The position numbers and the translations under genes were made by a program. This document shows, one piece after another, positions 1 through 7,439 of a stretch of 64,000 nt of DNA. The notes below the pieces were generated by a model, which was not told the DNA's origin, ran no database searches, and saw only the letters and a list, made by a program, of their open reading frames with translations. The stretch spans positions 1-64,000 of the forward strand of contig JBKDZR010000010.1 of assembly GCA_047971485.1 (NCBI GenBank), in the 5' to 3' direction. Within the stretch, counting starts at the first letter, position 1. Each line of letters starts with the position of its first letter. This DNA comes from JBKDZR01 sp047971485. GTDB taxonomy: Bacteria; Pseudomonadota; Alphaproteobacteria; Rhodobacterales; Rhodobacteraceae.

Positions 1-320
1 CGGATCAACCCGGTTTCACCCCGGGCCGCCGGAAACAGCGGCACGGCCAACCTGGTGCAAAACACCGGACACCGCCGCAGAGGGCCTGGCTTTCCGCGCA
101 ACGCGCTTATCTCAACCAGCGCAGACAGTCACCTTGGCGCATCCTAACGACACGGCGAAAGAAACCAGTATAATATGAATGATATAGACACAGTGATCAT
201 TATTCGATCATTTTGCATACAACATGGACGGGTTGGATTTTCAGGTCGGAGCCTCGGCTTGTCTTTGCCCCTGTTCCATGGTCGACTGTGTTGATGCCCG
301 CTCATCATAAACGATAGTTC
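1..320. other. Left-edge region, no recognisable gene
   Basis: No recognisable gene lies before the recombinase start at 321. Reading frame 1 is open from base 1 to a TAA at 145-147, so it could be the tail of a gene entering from the left, but its residues match nothing I recognise. From about 160 to 220 the sequence turns A+T-rich and carries short direct and inverted repeats, described separately. This is the promoter region of the recombinase gene. Confidence 0.4.
178..212. repeat. Short A+T-rich repeats upstream of recombinase
   Basis: GATCATT occurs at 195-201 and again at 206-212. TGATC (194-198) and GATCA (206-210) form an inverted repeat around a 7-base centre. An outer AATGAT/ATCATT pair lies at 178-183 and 196-201. 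Arms separated by 6-8 bases beside a tyrosine recombinase gene resemble a core recombination site, as in Xer-type dimer resolution, or an operator. The arms are much shorter than a canonical 11-base Xer arm, so this is only a suggestion. Confidence 0.25.
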
Positions 321-1394
321 ATGGCCTTTCAAACCCCTGCCCTCGTTCTGTCCCCCAGCACCCTGACGCTTTCACAGGACGATGCCGCCGCGCTTCATGA
401 TCTTTATGTCCGCGGCACACCGGAAAATACACTGCGGGCCTATGAACGCGATTTGATCTACATTACCGCATGGCTGGCCACACGGTTCGGGCGGGGTCCG
501 CGCTGGCCCGAGGACGAACAGGCCGCGTTGCGCTTTATTCTGGATCATGCCCGGGATCTGTCGAATGCGGCTGGCCCTGCCCGCCGCGCCGCTGATGCCC
601 TGATTGATGCCGGGCTGCGCCGATCGCTGGCGCCCCCTGCCCCGACAACGCTGGATCGGCGCATCGCATCCTGGCGCGCTTTTCACGGCATGCGCAACCT
701 GCCCAGCCCCTTCGAAGCCCCGCTGATCAGACAAGCCCGCAGCAAGGCCCGACGCGCCCAGGCCCGCCCTGTGATCCCCAAATCAGCCCATCCCATTACC
801 CGCGACCTGCTGGAACGGCTGCTGGCCGCGTGCTGCCCCAATGCGACCGATCCCGAAGGCAACCGCGCCTTGCGCGACCGGGCCTTGTTGATGACGGCAT
901 TTGCCAGCGGGGGCCGCCGGCGTTCGGAACTGGCCAGCTTGCAGCGCGCAGATGTCCAATTGGGGGATTTCGACCGCAGTGGCAATATCCGGGTCCAATT
1001 GGTTGAAACAAAAACCACCCGCAAGGGTGAAACACCGACACTGATCCTGAAGGCACGGGCGGCACGGGCCTTGGTGGCCTGGATCGACAGCGCCAAAATC
1101 ACCGAAGGGCCGCTATTTCGCGCGATTTCCAAATCGGGCAGGGTGTTGCCGCGCGGGCTGAGCCCCGCCGGCGTTGGGTCCATTGTCAAGGCCCGGCTGG
1201 AAGATGCGGGGCTGCCCCGGGATTATGCATCGGCCCATGGGTTGCGCGCCGGGTTTCTGACCCAAGCGGCGCTGGACGGGGCCCCGATACAGGCGGCAAT
1301 GCGGCTATCGCTGCACAGATCGGTCAATCAAGCCATGCGCTATTACGACGATGTCGAGATTGAGGAAAACCCCGCCGCCGATCTTTTGGGATAA
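321..1394 (+). CDS. Tyrosine recombinase/integrase
   Basis: A 357-residue site-specific tyrosine recombinase. The N-terminal part (about 20-150) looks like a SAM-like DNA-binding core domain. The catalytic domain (about 155-350) shows the expected residues: Arg200 in GGRRRSEL, the HGLR box with His306 and Arg309, His332, and the nucleophile Tyr341 or Tyr342 in AMRYYDD. It lies beside parB in convergent orientation with only a parS-like palindrome between them. In roseobacter-type replicons such a gene next to the partition module usually resolves plasmid dimers or mediates integration. Role in dimer resolution is inferred; the family call is firm. Confidence 0.85.
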   Translation: MAFQTPALVLSPSTLTLSQDDAAALHDLYVRGTPENTLRAYERDLIYITAWLATRFGRGPRWPEDEQAALRFILDHARDLSNAAGPARRAADALIDAGLRRSLAPPAPTTLDRRIASWRAFHGMRNLPSPFEAPLIRQARSKARRAQARPVIPKSAHPITRDLLERLLAACCPNATDPEGNRALRDRALLMTAFASGGRRRSELASLQRADVQLGDFDRSGNIRVQLVETKTTRKGETPTLILKARAARALVAWIDSAKITEGPLFRAISKSGRVLPRGLSPAGVGSIVKARLEDAGLPRDYASAHGLRAGFLTQAALDGAPIQAAMRLSLHRSVNQAMRYYDDVEIEENPAADLLG

Positions 1395-1403
1395 CGACGG
1401 GGT

Positions 1404-1419
1404 GTCTCGCGCGCGAGAC
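1404..1419. promoter_or_regulatory. parS-like palindrome, copy 1
   Basis: A perfect 16-bp palindrome, GTCTCGCGCGCGAGAC, sits in the 78-bp gap between the convergent recombinase and parB genes. The same palindrome recurs inside parB (2041-2060) and, with one mismatch, upstream of parA (4020-4035). Three copies clustered at parAB is what a ParB-binding centromere looks like. The assignment rests on position and recurrence. Confidence 0.65.
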
Positions 1420-1472
1420 GCCAGAGCATGACAGAGGCGCACAAAACCTGCCCCCACTTTGCCCAGCAGGTT

Positions 1473-2558
1473 CTAATCTTGCGCGACCGCCGCCGCGACC
1501 TTGGCAAGCAGCATATGCAAGGCATCCTCATCACCGACCGGCACACCCTGAACCGTCAGATTGATCCTGCCATTACGCATAGTCCCGACCAATGTGACCC
1601 CATCGGCCCTGTATTTTGCAGTCAGGGCCGCAGGTTTGGCCGGCTTAGGAACGGCAAAGTCGCCCTTGCGCCCAACAAAAGCATCCAGCAGCGCCAGTTC
1701 TTCAGTTGACTCACTGAACTTGGTTTCTCTGTTCGACAAAACCGACGTCAGTTCCCCTTCGCGTCCTTCTTTCAGGGCCTGTGCCAACCGTGCGCCCAAC
1801 CGCTCGCCAATCTGTTCCGGGTAATCCAGATAAGCCCCCAGACGACTATGAATCAGGGTGAAATTGCGGATCTTGTAACGCCGGTTGCGGGTGGAACTGG
1901 GGAACAGGGTTTCGATTGCCGCATCGACACTTTCACACACCCCTTGCTCGGCGGCCACACAACAGATGCGCCCCCGTTCATAAAAGCTGATTTCCTGGCG
2001 AATTTCGTTTTCTTCAACCATGGCAACCATGGCCTCAACCGTGTCTCGCGCGCGAGACACCATCGCCCGGACCGCTGCAAACCGCTCATCCCCAGTCTCA
2101 GCGAACAGCTCTTTCAACGCGCTGACACGACGATAACCGCTGATCAGGTGATATTTGCCCGTTGACGGATTGTAATCCCCCAATTCGATGGGCACCTGCT
2201 GACCCCGGGCTGCCAGGCTGGCCTTCAACTCGGCCCAGGGTTCCCCCTCACGGTCGAGAACGCGACGATCACGGGCAAGGGCATGGATATCAATATCATC
2301 CAGCGGAACAAGGCGCAGAACCAAACCGGCCTCCTGCGCCTCTTTCCACGTTTCAGCCCCGTGTTGAAGATCCTTGTTCTCATGGCGCAACCGAAGCAGT
2401 TCTTCCTCGATCGAACGTGCCGCCGTCCCGGCGACCTGGCCAATCGGCGGGGCTTTGGACAGAGCCAGACCACGGCGTTCCTGCGCAGACCGTTCCGCTG
2501 CCCCCCGCACTTCGGATACACTGTCATGATCAATTGCCCCAAGTCGTTTACGCGTCAT
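1473..2558 (-). CDS. parB: ParB-type partition protein
   Basis: A 361-residue centromere-binding partition protein. A basic N-terminus and a short coiled-coil-like stretch (about 48-70) precede the ParB/Srx-type nuclease-like domain (about 85-200) with a GYRRVSAL segment typical of the GxRR-containing box. A helix-turn-helix region follows (about 190-260). The start codon overlaps the parA stop by four bases (ATGA), so the two genes are translationally coupled. One parS-like palindrome lies within the gene and another just past its stop. It should load on those sites and pair with ParA to segregate the replicon. Confidence 0.9.
   Translation of the reverse strand: MTRKRLGAIDHDSVSEVRGAAERSAQERRGLALSKAPPIGQVAGTAARSIEEELLRLRHENKDLQHGAETWKEAQEAGLVLRLVPLDDIDIHALARDRRVLDREGEPWAELKASLAARGQQVPIELGDYNPSTGKYHLISGYRRVSALKELFAETGDERFAAVRAMVSRARDTVEAMVAMVEENEIRQEISFYERGRICCVAAEQGVCESVDAAIETLFPSSTRNRRYKIRNFTLIHSRLGAYLDYPEQIGERLGARLAQALKEGREGELTSVLSNRETKFSESTEELALLDAFVGRKGDFAVPKPAKPAALTAKYRADGVTLVGTMRNGRINLTVQGVPVGDEDALHMLLAKVAAAVAQD
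2041..2060. promoter_or_regulatory. parS-like palindrome, copy 2, inside parB
   Basis: GTGTCTCGCGCGCGAGACAC is a perfect 20-bp palindrome within the parB coding sequence. Its inner 16 bp are identical to the copy at 1404-1419. Being in a coding region, it is constrained both as codons and as a binding site, which argues against chance. Confidence 0.65.
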
Positions 2559-3925
2559 TGCGCGGCCTCCCGTGCCTCAGCCTCGATCCGGTCACGCTCC
2601 CAGCAACCGATCAGAAGTCGTTTGAATTCATGATAACAGCGATCGAATGTCTCACGCCCCCGGCGATAGGTCTCGCGATTGAAATCGGTGTGACTGGCCT
2701 CATAGATACCGGACACGCGTTCCCCCGCCTGCCCGACCAACGCCGTATACTCCTGGCGATGACGTGCGACAAAATCATCCAGATAGACCTGGATGACATT
2801 GGCCAGTTCCGATTGCTGCGCATCGTCATAGCGGGTCAGCAAGACCTGGACCGCATCCCAGGAAAACTTGGGGGCGCTGTCGGAAATTCGCGCCATGCTG
2901 TCTTCGATAGACACGAAGGTCGTATAAAGCATGTCGAAGAAACGGCCCGTTGAATCGAACTCGATAAAGGAGGCCCCCACCGGGATCAGCAGGATATCCG
3001 CCGCAGACAGCGCATTGATGGTCAGGTAGCCAAGGGCAGGGGGCGTGTCGATCAGAATGATGTCATAGTCATCCAGCAATCGTTCATCGCGCAAAAAGGA
3101 TTGCAGGGCATCCCAGAACTGCCAACTGCGATGGGTCTGCATCCAGACAGGGACCTGAAATTCCGCCCAGTAAAGATTCAGTTGCGCTGGCAGTATATCA
3201 ATGGTCGGCCAGTGAGTGCCAAAAATCAGATCATCGGCGGTGACGGCGGCAGCCGCGCGGACCTCCTCATCCAGGCGGGGATCGGTCATGTCCTCGATGC
3301 CCATCGCGCGCGCCACATGTTCCGCGCGATGCCGGGCGAGAACGGAATAGGCGGTCTGGGCTTCATCCTCAGCCATGACGCCAAACATGGTGCTCATGGA
3401 GGCCTGGCTGTCCAGGTCGACGACCAACACCCGATAACCGTCCAGAGCGGCGGCCATGGCCAGATGCGCCCCCGTCGTCGTCTTAGATACCCCACCCTTG
3501 AAATTACAGACCGAGACGATCTTTGCCGGTTGTGCCTGAGGACGGTAAGGACGATAGCCCTTGCCTTGCTGCCCTTCGCTTTCCAGAAAGCGGCGAATGA
3601 TGTTGACCTCGTCAAGGCTGAACATCTTTGCACCGCCGGATTTCTCGGAGATCCCTTGGGGCAGATCCGGGTTCGATTTCAGAACACGGCGGAAATGCTG
3701 TGCCGAGATTGGCAGCATGAAGCTGGTAATCTCCCAGATACCGAAGCGGCGAAGGTGTTTTTCGCCATCAGGCTTGTAGCCGCGTCGTGCCAGGTCGTCC
3801 CGGGCCCGCATGCAGATATCGGCTGCTACCGTAAACCTGTCGGTGGTTACACGATCGGGTAGATTGGCCAGAGCATCTCCGGGATCAATAGGAAGGAGGG
3901 CGATGGATGATGGTGGGGTGCTCAT
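2555..3925 (-). CDS. parA: ParA-type partition ATPase
   Basis: A partition ATPase of about 456 residues. It has a long N-terminal DNA-binding region (about 1-130) with a MerR/HTH-like segment, as in plasmid ParA proteins that also autoregulate. The deviant Walker A motif KGGVSKT follows (about 143-149), then the DLDSQASMS Walker A' region and the IDTPPALGYL Walker B region. The frame is open to 4087, but I chose the ATG at 3925. A parS-like palindrome (4020-4035) lies in the upstream extension, and the sequence before 3925 has a purine-rich AGAAGAGAA. It is transcribed away from rep and overlaps parB by four bases. Confidence 0.9.
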   Translation of the reverse strand: MSTPPSSIALLPIDPGDALANLPDRVTTDRFTVAADICMRARDDLARRGYKPDGEKHLRRFGIWEITSFMLPISAQHFRRVLKSNPDLPQGISEKSGGAKMFSLDEVNIIRRFLESEGQQGKGYRPYRPQAQPAKIVSVCNFKGGVSKTTTGAHLAMAAALDGYRVLVVDLDSQASMSTMFGVMAEDEAQTAYSVLARHRAEHVARAMGIEDMTDPRLDEEVRAAAAVTADDLIFGTHWPTIDILPAQLNLYWAEFQVPVWMQTHRSWQFWDALQSFLRDERLLDDYDIILIDTPPALGYLTINALSAADILLIPVGASFIEFDSTGRFFDMLYTTFVSIEDSMARISDSAPKFSWDAVQVLLTRYDDAQQSELANVIQVYLDDFVARHRQEYTALVGQAGERVSGIYEASHTDFNRETYRRGRETFDRCYHEFKRLLIGCWERDRIEAEAREAAQ

Positions 3926-4019
3926 TTCTCTTCTGCCTGTATGTTCCGATTTTTCCGCGCCATTCGTATTTTCGCGAACGTTTCGGTTTTCTAAAAGCAT
4001 CTGTGCTTCATCTTTGTCT

Positions 4020-4035
4020 GTCACGCGCGCGAGAC
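4020..4035. promoter_or_regulatory. parS-like palindrome, copy 3, upstream of parA
   Basis: GTCACGCGCGCGAGAC differs from the other two copies by one base. It lies about 95 bp upstream of the chosen parA start, where it could serve both as a ParB site and as an operator for parAB autoregulation. Confidence 0.55.
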
Positions 4036-4168
4036 GCGGTACAGGTACCTTTTTCCCATGAAAAATCATGAAAGAAAACACCAACAAACTTTATGAATCC
4101 TTTGATTCACTTTAAGAACTATATGGCCGAGTTTATCTATAAGAAACAACATGATGTATAGGCTATAC

Positions 4169-4270
4169 TACCTGTCTGCGGGACCAACCCAACCCGAATC
4201 CGGGTGCAAGCCTACCCGAATCCGGGGCAAAACCTACCCATCCACGGGCTTAAAAATACCCACTTCCGTG
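4169..4270 (+). repeat. Iteron array, five units with 22-bp period
   Basis: Five 14-bp units of the form TACCCnnnTCCGGG/GTG begin at 4169, 4191, 4213, 4235 and 4257, exactly 22 bp apart (two helical turns). Examples are TACCCGAATCCGGG at 4213 and TACCCATCCACGGG at 4235. The array lies between divergent parA and a Rep3-type initiator gene, flanked by an A+T-rich stretch at 4070-4170. This is the classic arrangement of an initiator-bound plasmid origin. Confidence 0.85.
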
Positions 4271-4368
4271 CTTGTCTTCTGACGGGGCAAAAGAGGCGCC
4301 AACAGCCAGGTTAAGAGGCGAAAAATCGTCATTTCGACCGTAAATCGACCGGTAATCCACCCTAAAGA

Positions 4369-4457
4369 TACCTGTTTACGTGATCAGATTGCATCGAAAC
4401 CAACCCGTTTACGTGGTGTTTTGTCTGGCCCGGGTCGAAAAGATACCTTCCCGTGGT
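4369..4457 (+). repeat. Secondary iteron-like sites before rep
   Basis: Three further sites related to the 22-bp array lie closer to rep: TACCTGTTTACGTG at 4369, AACCCGTTTACGTG at 4402 and TACCTTCCCGTGGT at 4444. They are not on the strict 22-bp spacing. Placed 60-150 bp ahead of the rep start they may be the initiator's autoregulatory operators or an extension of the origin. The 4258-4370 stretch between the two groups holds no gene. Confidence 0.65.
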
Positions 4458-4520
4458 GGTTGACAGACGGGTCGTTTCTCTGGCTCGTTAGATCAAAATC
4501 AAAGACCACCGAGTCGAGCA

Positions 4521-5801
4521 GTGACACATTTTCGCCAGATAACGGAGCGCGAGAGCCTTCGAAAGCACGTGGCCGCCATTCATATCGGTGGCAAGCTGAC
4601 CTTGTTGCAGCGCAAGCTGTCCAACTGTCTATTGCTGCACGCTTATGATGAACTTCTAACCAAATCCTCGCACCGGATCGATGCAGAAACCCTGTGCGCC
4701 CTGTCAGGCTATGCAAGCCGGGACCGGGAAACGCTGAAGGCTTCGCTCCGGGCCCTGGCCGAGACGACGGCGGAATGGAACATGCTGGGCGATCATGGGG
4801 AAGAAGAATGGGGAATTTCGTCGTTGATCTCCTATGCGCGGCTGTCGGGGGGGGTGTGTGAATACGCCTATGCCGCGCCGCTGGCCGCCAAGCTGTACGA
4901 TCCGTCGGTCTTTTCGATGATCAACATGCGCATTCAGCGCAACTTTACCTCGGGCCATGCGCTGGCACTGTATGAGAACTGCTTTCGCTTTGTGCGGACC
5001 GGATCGACGGGCTGGTGGGAACTGGACGTGTTTCGTCGCCTCATGGGGGTGCATGACAGCCCCTATTACGAAGACTTTTCCAAGCTGAACGCCAAGATCA
5101 TCAAGCCATCGGTGAAAGAGGTCAGTGCCGTTTCGGATATCTCACTGGTCGCCGAGGTCCGGCGCGAAAGCCGCAAGGTCCGGTTCATTCGGTTCCTGAT
5201 TACGCGCAATGGCCAGGAGACGTTGTTCGATCTGGGCGATGACGATGCGTTGCGCAAGACTGAAGCTTATGAACGACTGCTGGCCAATGGGATTTCGGGC
5301 CGGTTGGCGCAGCGCTGGATCGCCGAACATGGCGAGGACTATGTCAGCGAAAAACTGGACTTTGTTGAAGGCGAACGGCGCAAGGGCAGGGTGCGCAAAA
5401 CCCCGGCCGGATATCTTGCTGCCGCAATTCGCGGGGATTTCAGCGTTGCGCCGGTGGTGCCAAATGAGGATCCGGCCCCTGCGCCGGTCGTCCCGAAGCT
5501 GCCGGATGCCGATGAACTGGCCCAGGCCGCCCGCGCAGCAGACCAGGAACGCGATGCCGCCTGGCGCAATGCATGTCTGGCGATCATCGACGCCAATCTG
5601 GAAAAGCGGTCGCCGGCCAGTCGCAAGGCGATGCGGGATCGTTTCGTTGGTTTGTTGGAAGATGATTTTGAACAGGATCAGTTTCGCCGCTACGGCTGGC
5701 ACGCGCGGGGGGTTTTCGCCAAGGTTCATGCCTTCTGGACCGATCTTGTTCCCGGGGGGCTGCCGGCACGCGCCGGCAGCGATGCTCAGACCGTTTCATG
5801 A
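4521..5801 (+). CDS. rep: Rep3-family plasmid replication initiator
   Basis: A 426-residue replication initiator with a GTG start. The N-terminal two-thirds has the winged-helix pattern of the Rep3/RepB-type initiators, including the segment LFDPSVF-like 'LYDPSVFSMINM' and 'RFVRTGSTGWWELDVFRRLMG'. The C-terminal part (about 310-426) is rich in Ala, Pro and charged residues. It lies directly downstream of an iteron array and is divergent from parAB. This layout matches the RepB-type replicons of Rhodobacterales rather than repABC or DnaA-like types. Its 3' end overlaps the convergent exporter gene by six bases. Confidence 0.85.
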   Translation: MTHFRQITERESLRKHVAAIHIGGKLTLLQRKLSNCLLLHAYDELLTKSSHRIDAETLCALSGYASRDRETLKASLRALAETTAEWNMLGDHGEEEWGISSLISYARLSGGVCEYAYAAPLAAKLYDPSVFSMINMRIQRNFTSGHALALYENCFRFVRTGSTGWWELDVFRRLMGVHDSPYYEDFSKLNAKIIKPSVKEVSAVSDISLVAEVRRESRKVRFIRFLITRNGQETLFDLGDDDALRKTEAYERLLANGISGRLAQRWIAEHGEDYVSEKLDFVEGERRKGRVRKTPAGYLAAAIRGDFSVAPVVPNEDPAPAPVVPKLPDADELAQAARAADQERDAAWRNACLAIIDANLEKRSPASRKAMRDRFVGLLEDDFEQDQFRRYGWHARGVFAKVHAFWTDLVPGGLPARAGSDAQTVS

Positions 5802-6413
5802 TGGGGTGCGGTGCTCGGCCCAGGCTTGGCGCAGGATCTGCACCGATGACGAGACGAACAGCCCGGCCATGATTCCGGCCACGATCAGGTCGGGCCACCC
5901 GGTTGCCGTGCCCCAGACCCCCAGGGCGGCGATCATCACCGCGACATTGCCGATGGCGTCGTTGCGTGAACACAGCCAGACCGAGCGGACATTGGCGTCG
6001 CCTTCCTTATAGCGCATCAGCAGCAGCACGCTGGCGACATTGGCGGCCAGCGCGAGGGCGCCAACCGCGCCCATGACCTGGGCCTCGGGCACGCCCGTGT
6101 GGAGAACGCGGTAAAGGGTGGATCCGAACACCCAGATACCCATGACCAACAGGCTGATCCCCTTGGCCAGTGCGGCGGTACTGCGCACGCGCAGCGACGC
6201 GCCGATGACCGCCAGCGAGATCCCATAGGTCAGCGCATCGCCCAAAAAATCCAGCGCATCGGCCTGCAAGGCCTGGGAACGCGCCACCTTACCGGCCCAC
6301 ATTTCGACGCCGAACATGATGGCGTTTATGGCGATGATGATCCACAGACGGCGTTTGTAATCCCTTGATAAGCCATCGAATTTTGTGTCGTTTCCGCAGC
6401 AGCCGGTCATCAT
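5796..6413 (-). CDS. Short CDF-family cation exporter
   Basis: A 205-residue cation diffusion facilitator with about six membrane helices and no C-terminal cytoplasmic metal-sensing domain. Full-length CDF proteins run to about 300 residues. The metal-site helices are visible as DALDFLGDA (helix 2) and SRNDAIGN (helix 5). The N-terminus carries a Cys-Cys pair (MMTGCC). It would export Zn, Cd, Co or similar divalent ions from the cytoplasm. Its promoter carries a MerR-type operator, which supports a metal-induced exporter. A second in-frame ATG at 6410 is possible. The substrate metal cannot be read from the sequence. Confidence 0.8.
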   Translation of the reverse strand: MMTGCCGNDTKFDGLSRDYKRRLWIIIAINAIMFGVEMWAGKVARSQALQADALDFLGDALTYGISLAVIGASLRVRSTAALAKGISLLVMGIWVFGSTLYRVLHTGVPEAQVMGAVGALALAANVASVLLLMRYKEGDANVRSVWLCSRNDAIGNVAVMIAALGVWGTATGWPDLIVAGIMAGLFVSSSVQILRQAWAEHRTPS

Positions 6414-6488
6414 GCGGATTCCGGCGACAACCGGGGCAGGGGGGTGATTGGGGACAACATCGGTCTACCTTTCTATCGTGTCCCACCG

Positions 6489-6519
6489 AAGATAGGACCT
6501 ACAGTAACTGTAGGTTCAA
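6489..6519 (-). promoter_or_regulatory. MerR-type promoter and operator
   Basis: On the minus strand TTGAAC (6519-6514) and TATCTT (6494-6489) are separated by 19 bp. The spacer carries the perfect palindrome ACCTACAGTAACTGTAGGT (6497-6515). An over-long 19-bp spacer with a GTAACT-centred palindrome is the hallmark of promoters activated by MerR-family metal sensors of the CadR/PbrR/CueR type. It faces the CDF gene. The -35 hexamer overlaps the stop codon of the upstream tetR gene. Confidence 0.8.
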
Positions 6520-7280
6520 GGGGAGATATTGTTTCTGTCGGGGCCGGCGCGCATGCCGGCGGCGATGAAACCGACGATATCGTCCAGATAGTGATCGGAT
6601 GGGCCGGGATCTTCCAGATCGGCGGTCAGTTCATTCATCCGGTTGGTGTCCGAGAACGCATAAAGATAGGCGCCAATCATCAACGAGACCTTGTGATACA
6701 CGGTCTTGAGGGGTTGGCCGGGCAGCAGGCTGGCAAAGGCATGGGCAAAGGCGACGGTCGAATCCTGATAGACTTGGCGGCGCAGGTCAAAGGCGATTTC
6801 CTCGGGTTCCATATGCATGCGGGCATGCAGGCGCAGGAAGGCGCGGCCTTGGATGTCGCGGCGCAGCACCTCGGAGGGTTCGAGGAAAGCGCGGACCAGA
6901 TCCTCCAGCCCATAGGTCCCGGCGGTCTGCAACAGGCGCAGCCGGTGCATCCGTTCATCCGAGATCTTTGCCGCCCGACGCAGGAACACCGCCCGGAACA
7001 GGTTTTCCTTGTTCGAGAAGTAGTAGTTGATCAGCGCCGGGTTCGCCCCCACCCGTTCCGCGACCTGGCGCATCGACGTGCCGGCATAGCCAAGATCGGC
7101 AAAGAGCAGTTCGGCGATATCGAGAATGTCATCCGAGAGGTTCTTTTGCCCACCTGGTCGGCCGGGTCCCTTGCGCTTTTTGGTCCTCACCTGCTGTCTT
7201 TCTGCTGCGCCGGCCACCCGGCCTGCTGTGGTTTTGTCCGGGGGGGCCATTCCTGACATGTTCCTTTGTGCATCATCCAT
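6516..7280 (-). CDS. TetR-family regulator
   Basis: A TetR regulator of about 254 residues. A basic, Arg/Lys-rich leader precedes the helix-turn-helix (DILDIAELLFADLGYAG then MRQVAERVGANPALINYYF). The rest is the all-helical ligand-binding domain. It is divergent from an ABC importer and FAD monooxygenase operon, which is its likely target. The HTH and leader resemble the second TetR protein at 15571-16266 (shared GRP...NYYF/RYYF pattern), so the two are probably paralogues. The frame is open to 7343. I chose the ATG at 7280; the ATG at 7259 has a better ribosome site (AAAGGAA) and is equally possible. Confidence 0.85.
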   Translation of the reverse strand: MDDAQRNMSGMAPPDKTTAGRVAGAAERQQVRTKKRKGPGRPGGQKNLSDDILDIAELLFADLGYAGTSMRQVAERVGANPALINYYFSNKENLFRAVFLRRAAKISDERMHRLRLLQTAGTYGLEDLVRAFLEPSEVLRRDIQGRAFLRLHARMHMEPEEIAFDLRRQVYQDSTVAFAHAFASLLPGQPLKTVYHKVSLMIGAYLYAFSDTNRMNELTADLEDPGPSDHYLDDIVGFIAAGMRAGPDRNNISP

Positions 7281-7346
7281 GCTGGTCTTTCGGGCAGTTT
7301 CCAGACTGTGACAGGATTTCGCGCCGGATCCTAGAGACCCCAAAAA

Positions 7347-7366
7347 AATTAAATAGACACTTAATT
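7347..7366. promoter_or_regulatory. Candidate TetR operator in divergent promoter
   Basis: AATTAAATAGACACTTAATT has perfect 6-bp inverted arms (AATTAA/TTAATT) around an 8-bp centre. It lies midway between the divergent tetR gene and the ABC operon, a typical place for a TetR dimer to control both. The surrounding A+T-rich bases hold the promoters. Confidence 0.5.
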
Positions 7367-7439
7367 AAATCCAGTGCTAACCTGAGTCTCACCAACAGGA
7401 TGCATGGTCGAAGGGCTGTGCCGTAAGAGGAAAAAATCT

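Noticed and set aside
144..332. A 62-residue minus-strand frame upstream of the recombinase
   Set aside because: No ribosome site or recognisable features, and it covers the A+T-rich promoter patch and the recombinase start.
1473..5801. repABC-type replicon
   Set aside because: parA and parB are divergent from, not upstream of and co-directional with, the initiator; the initiator is Rep3-like and there is an external iteron array. No DnaA-like AAA domain is present in it either.
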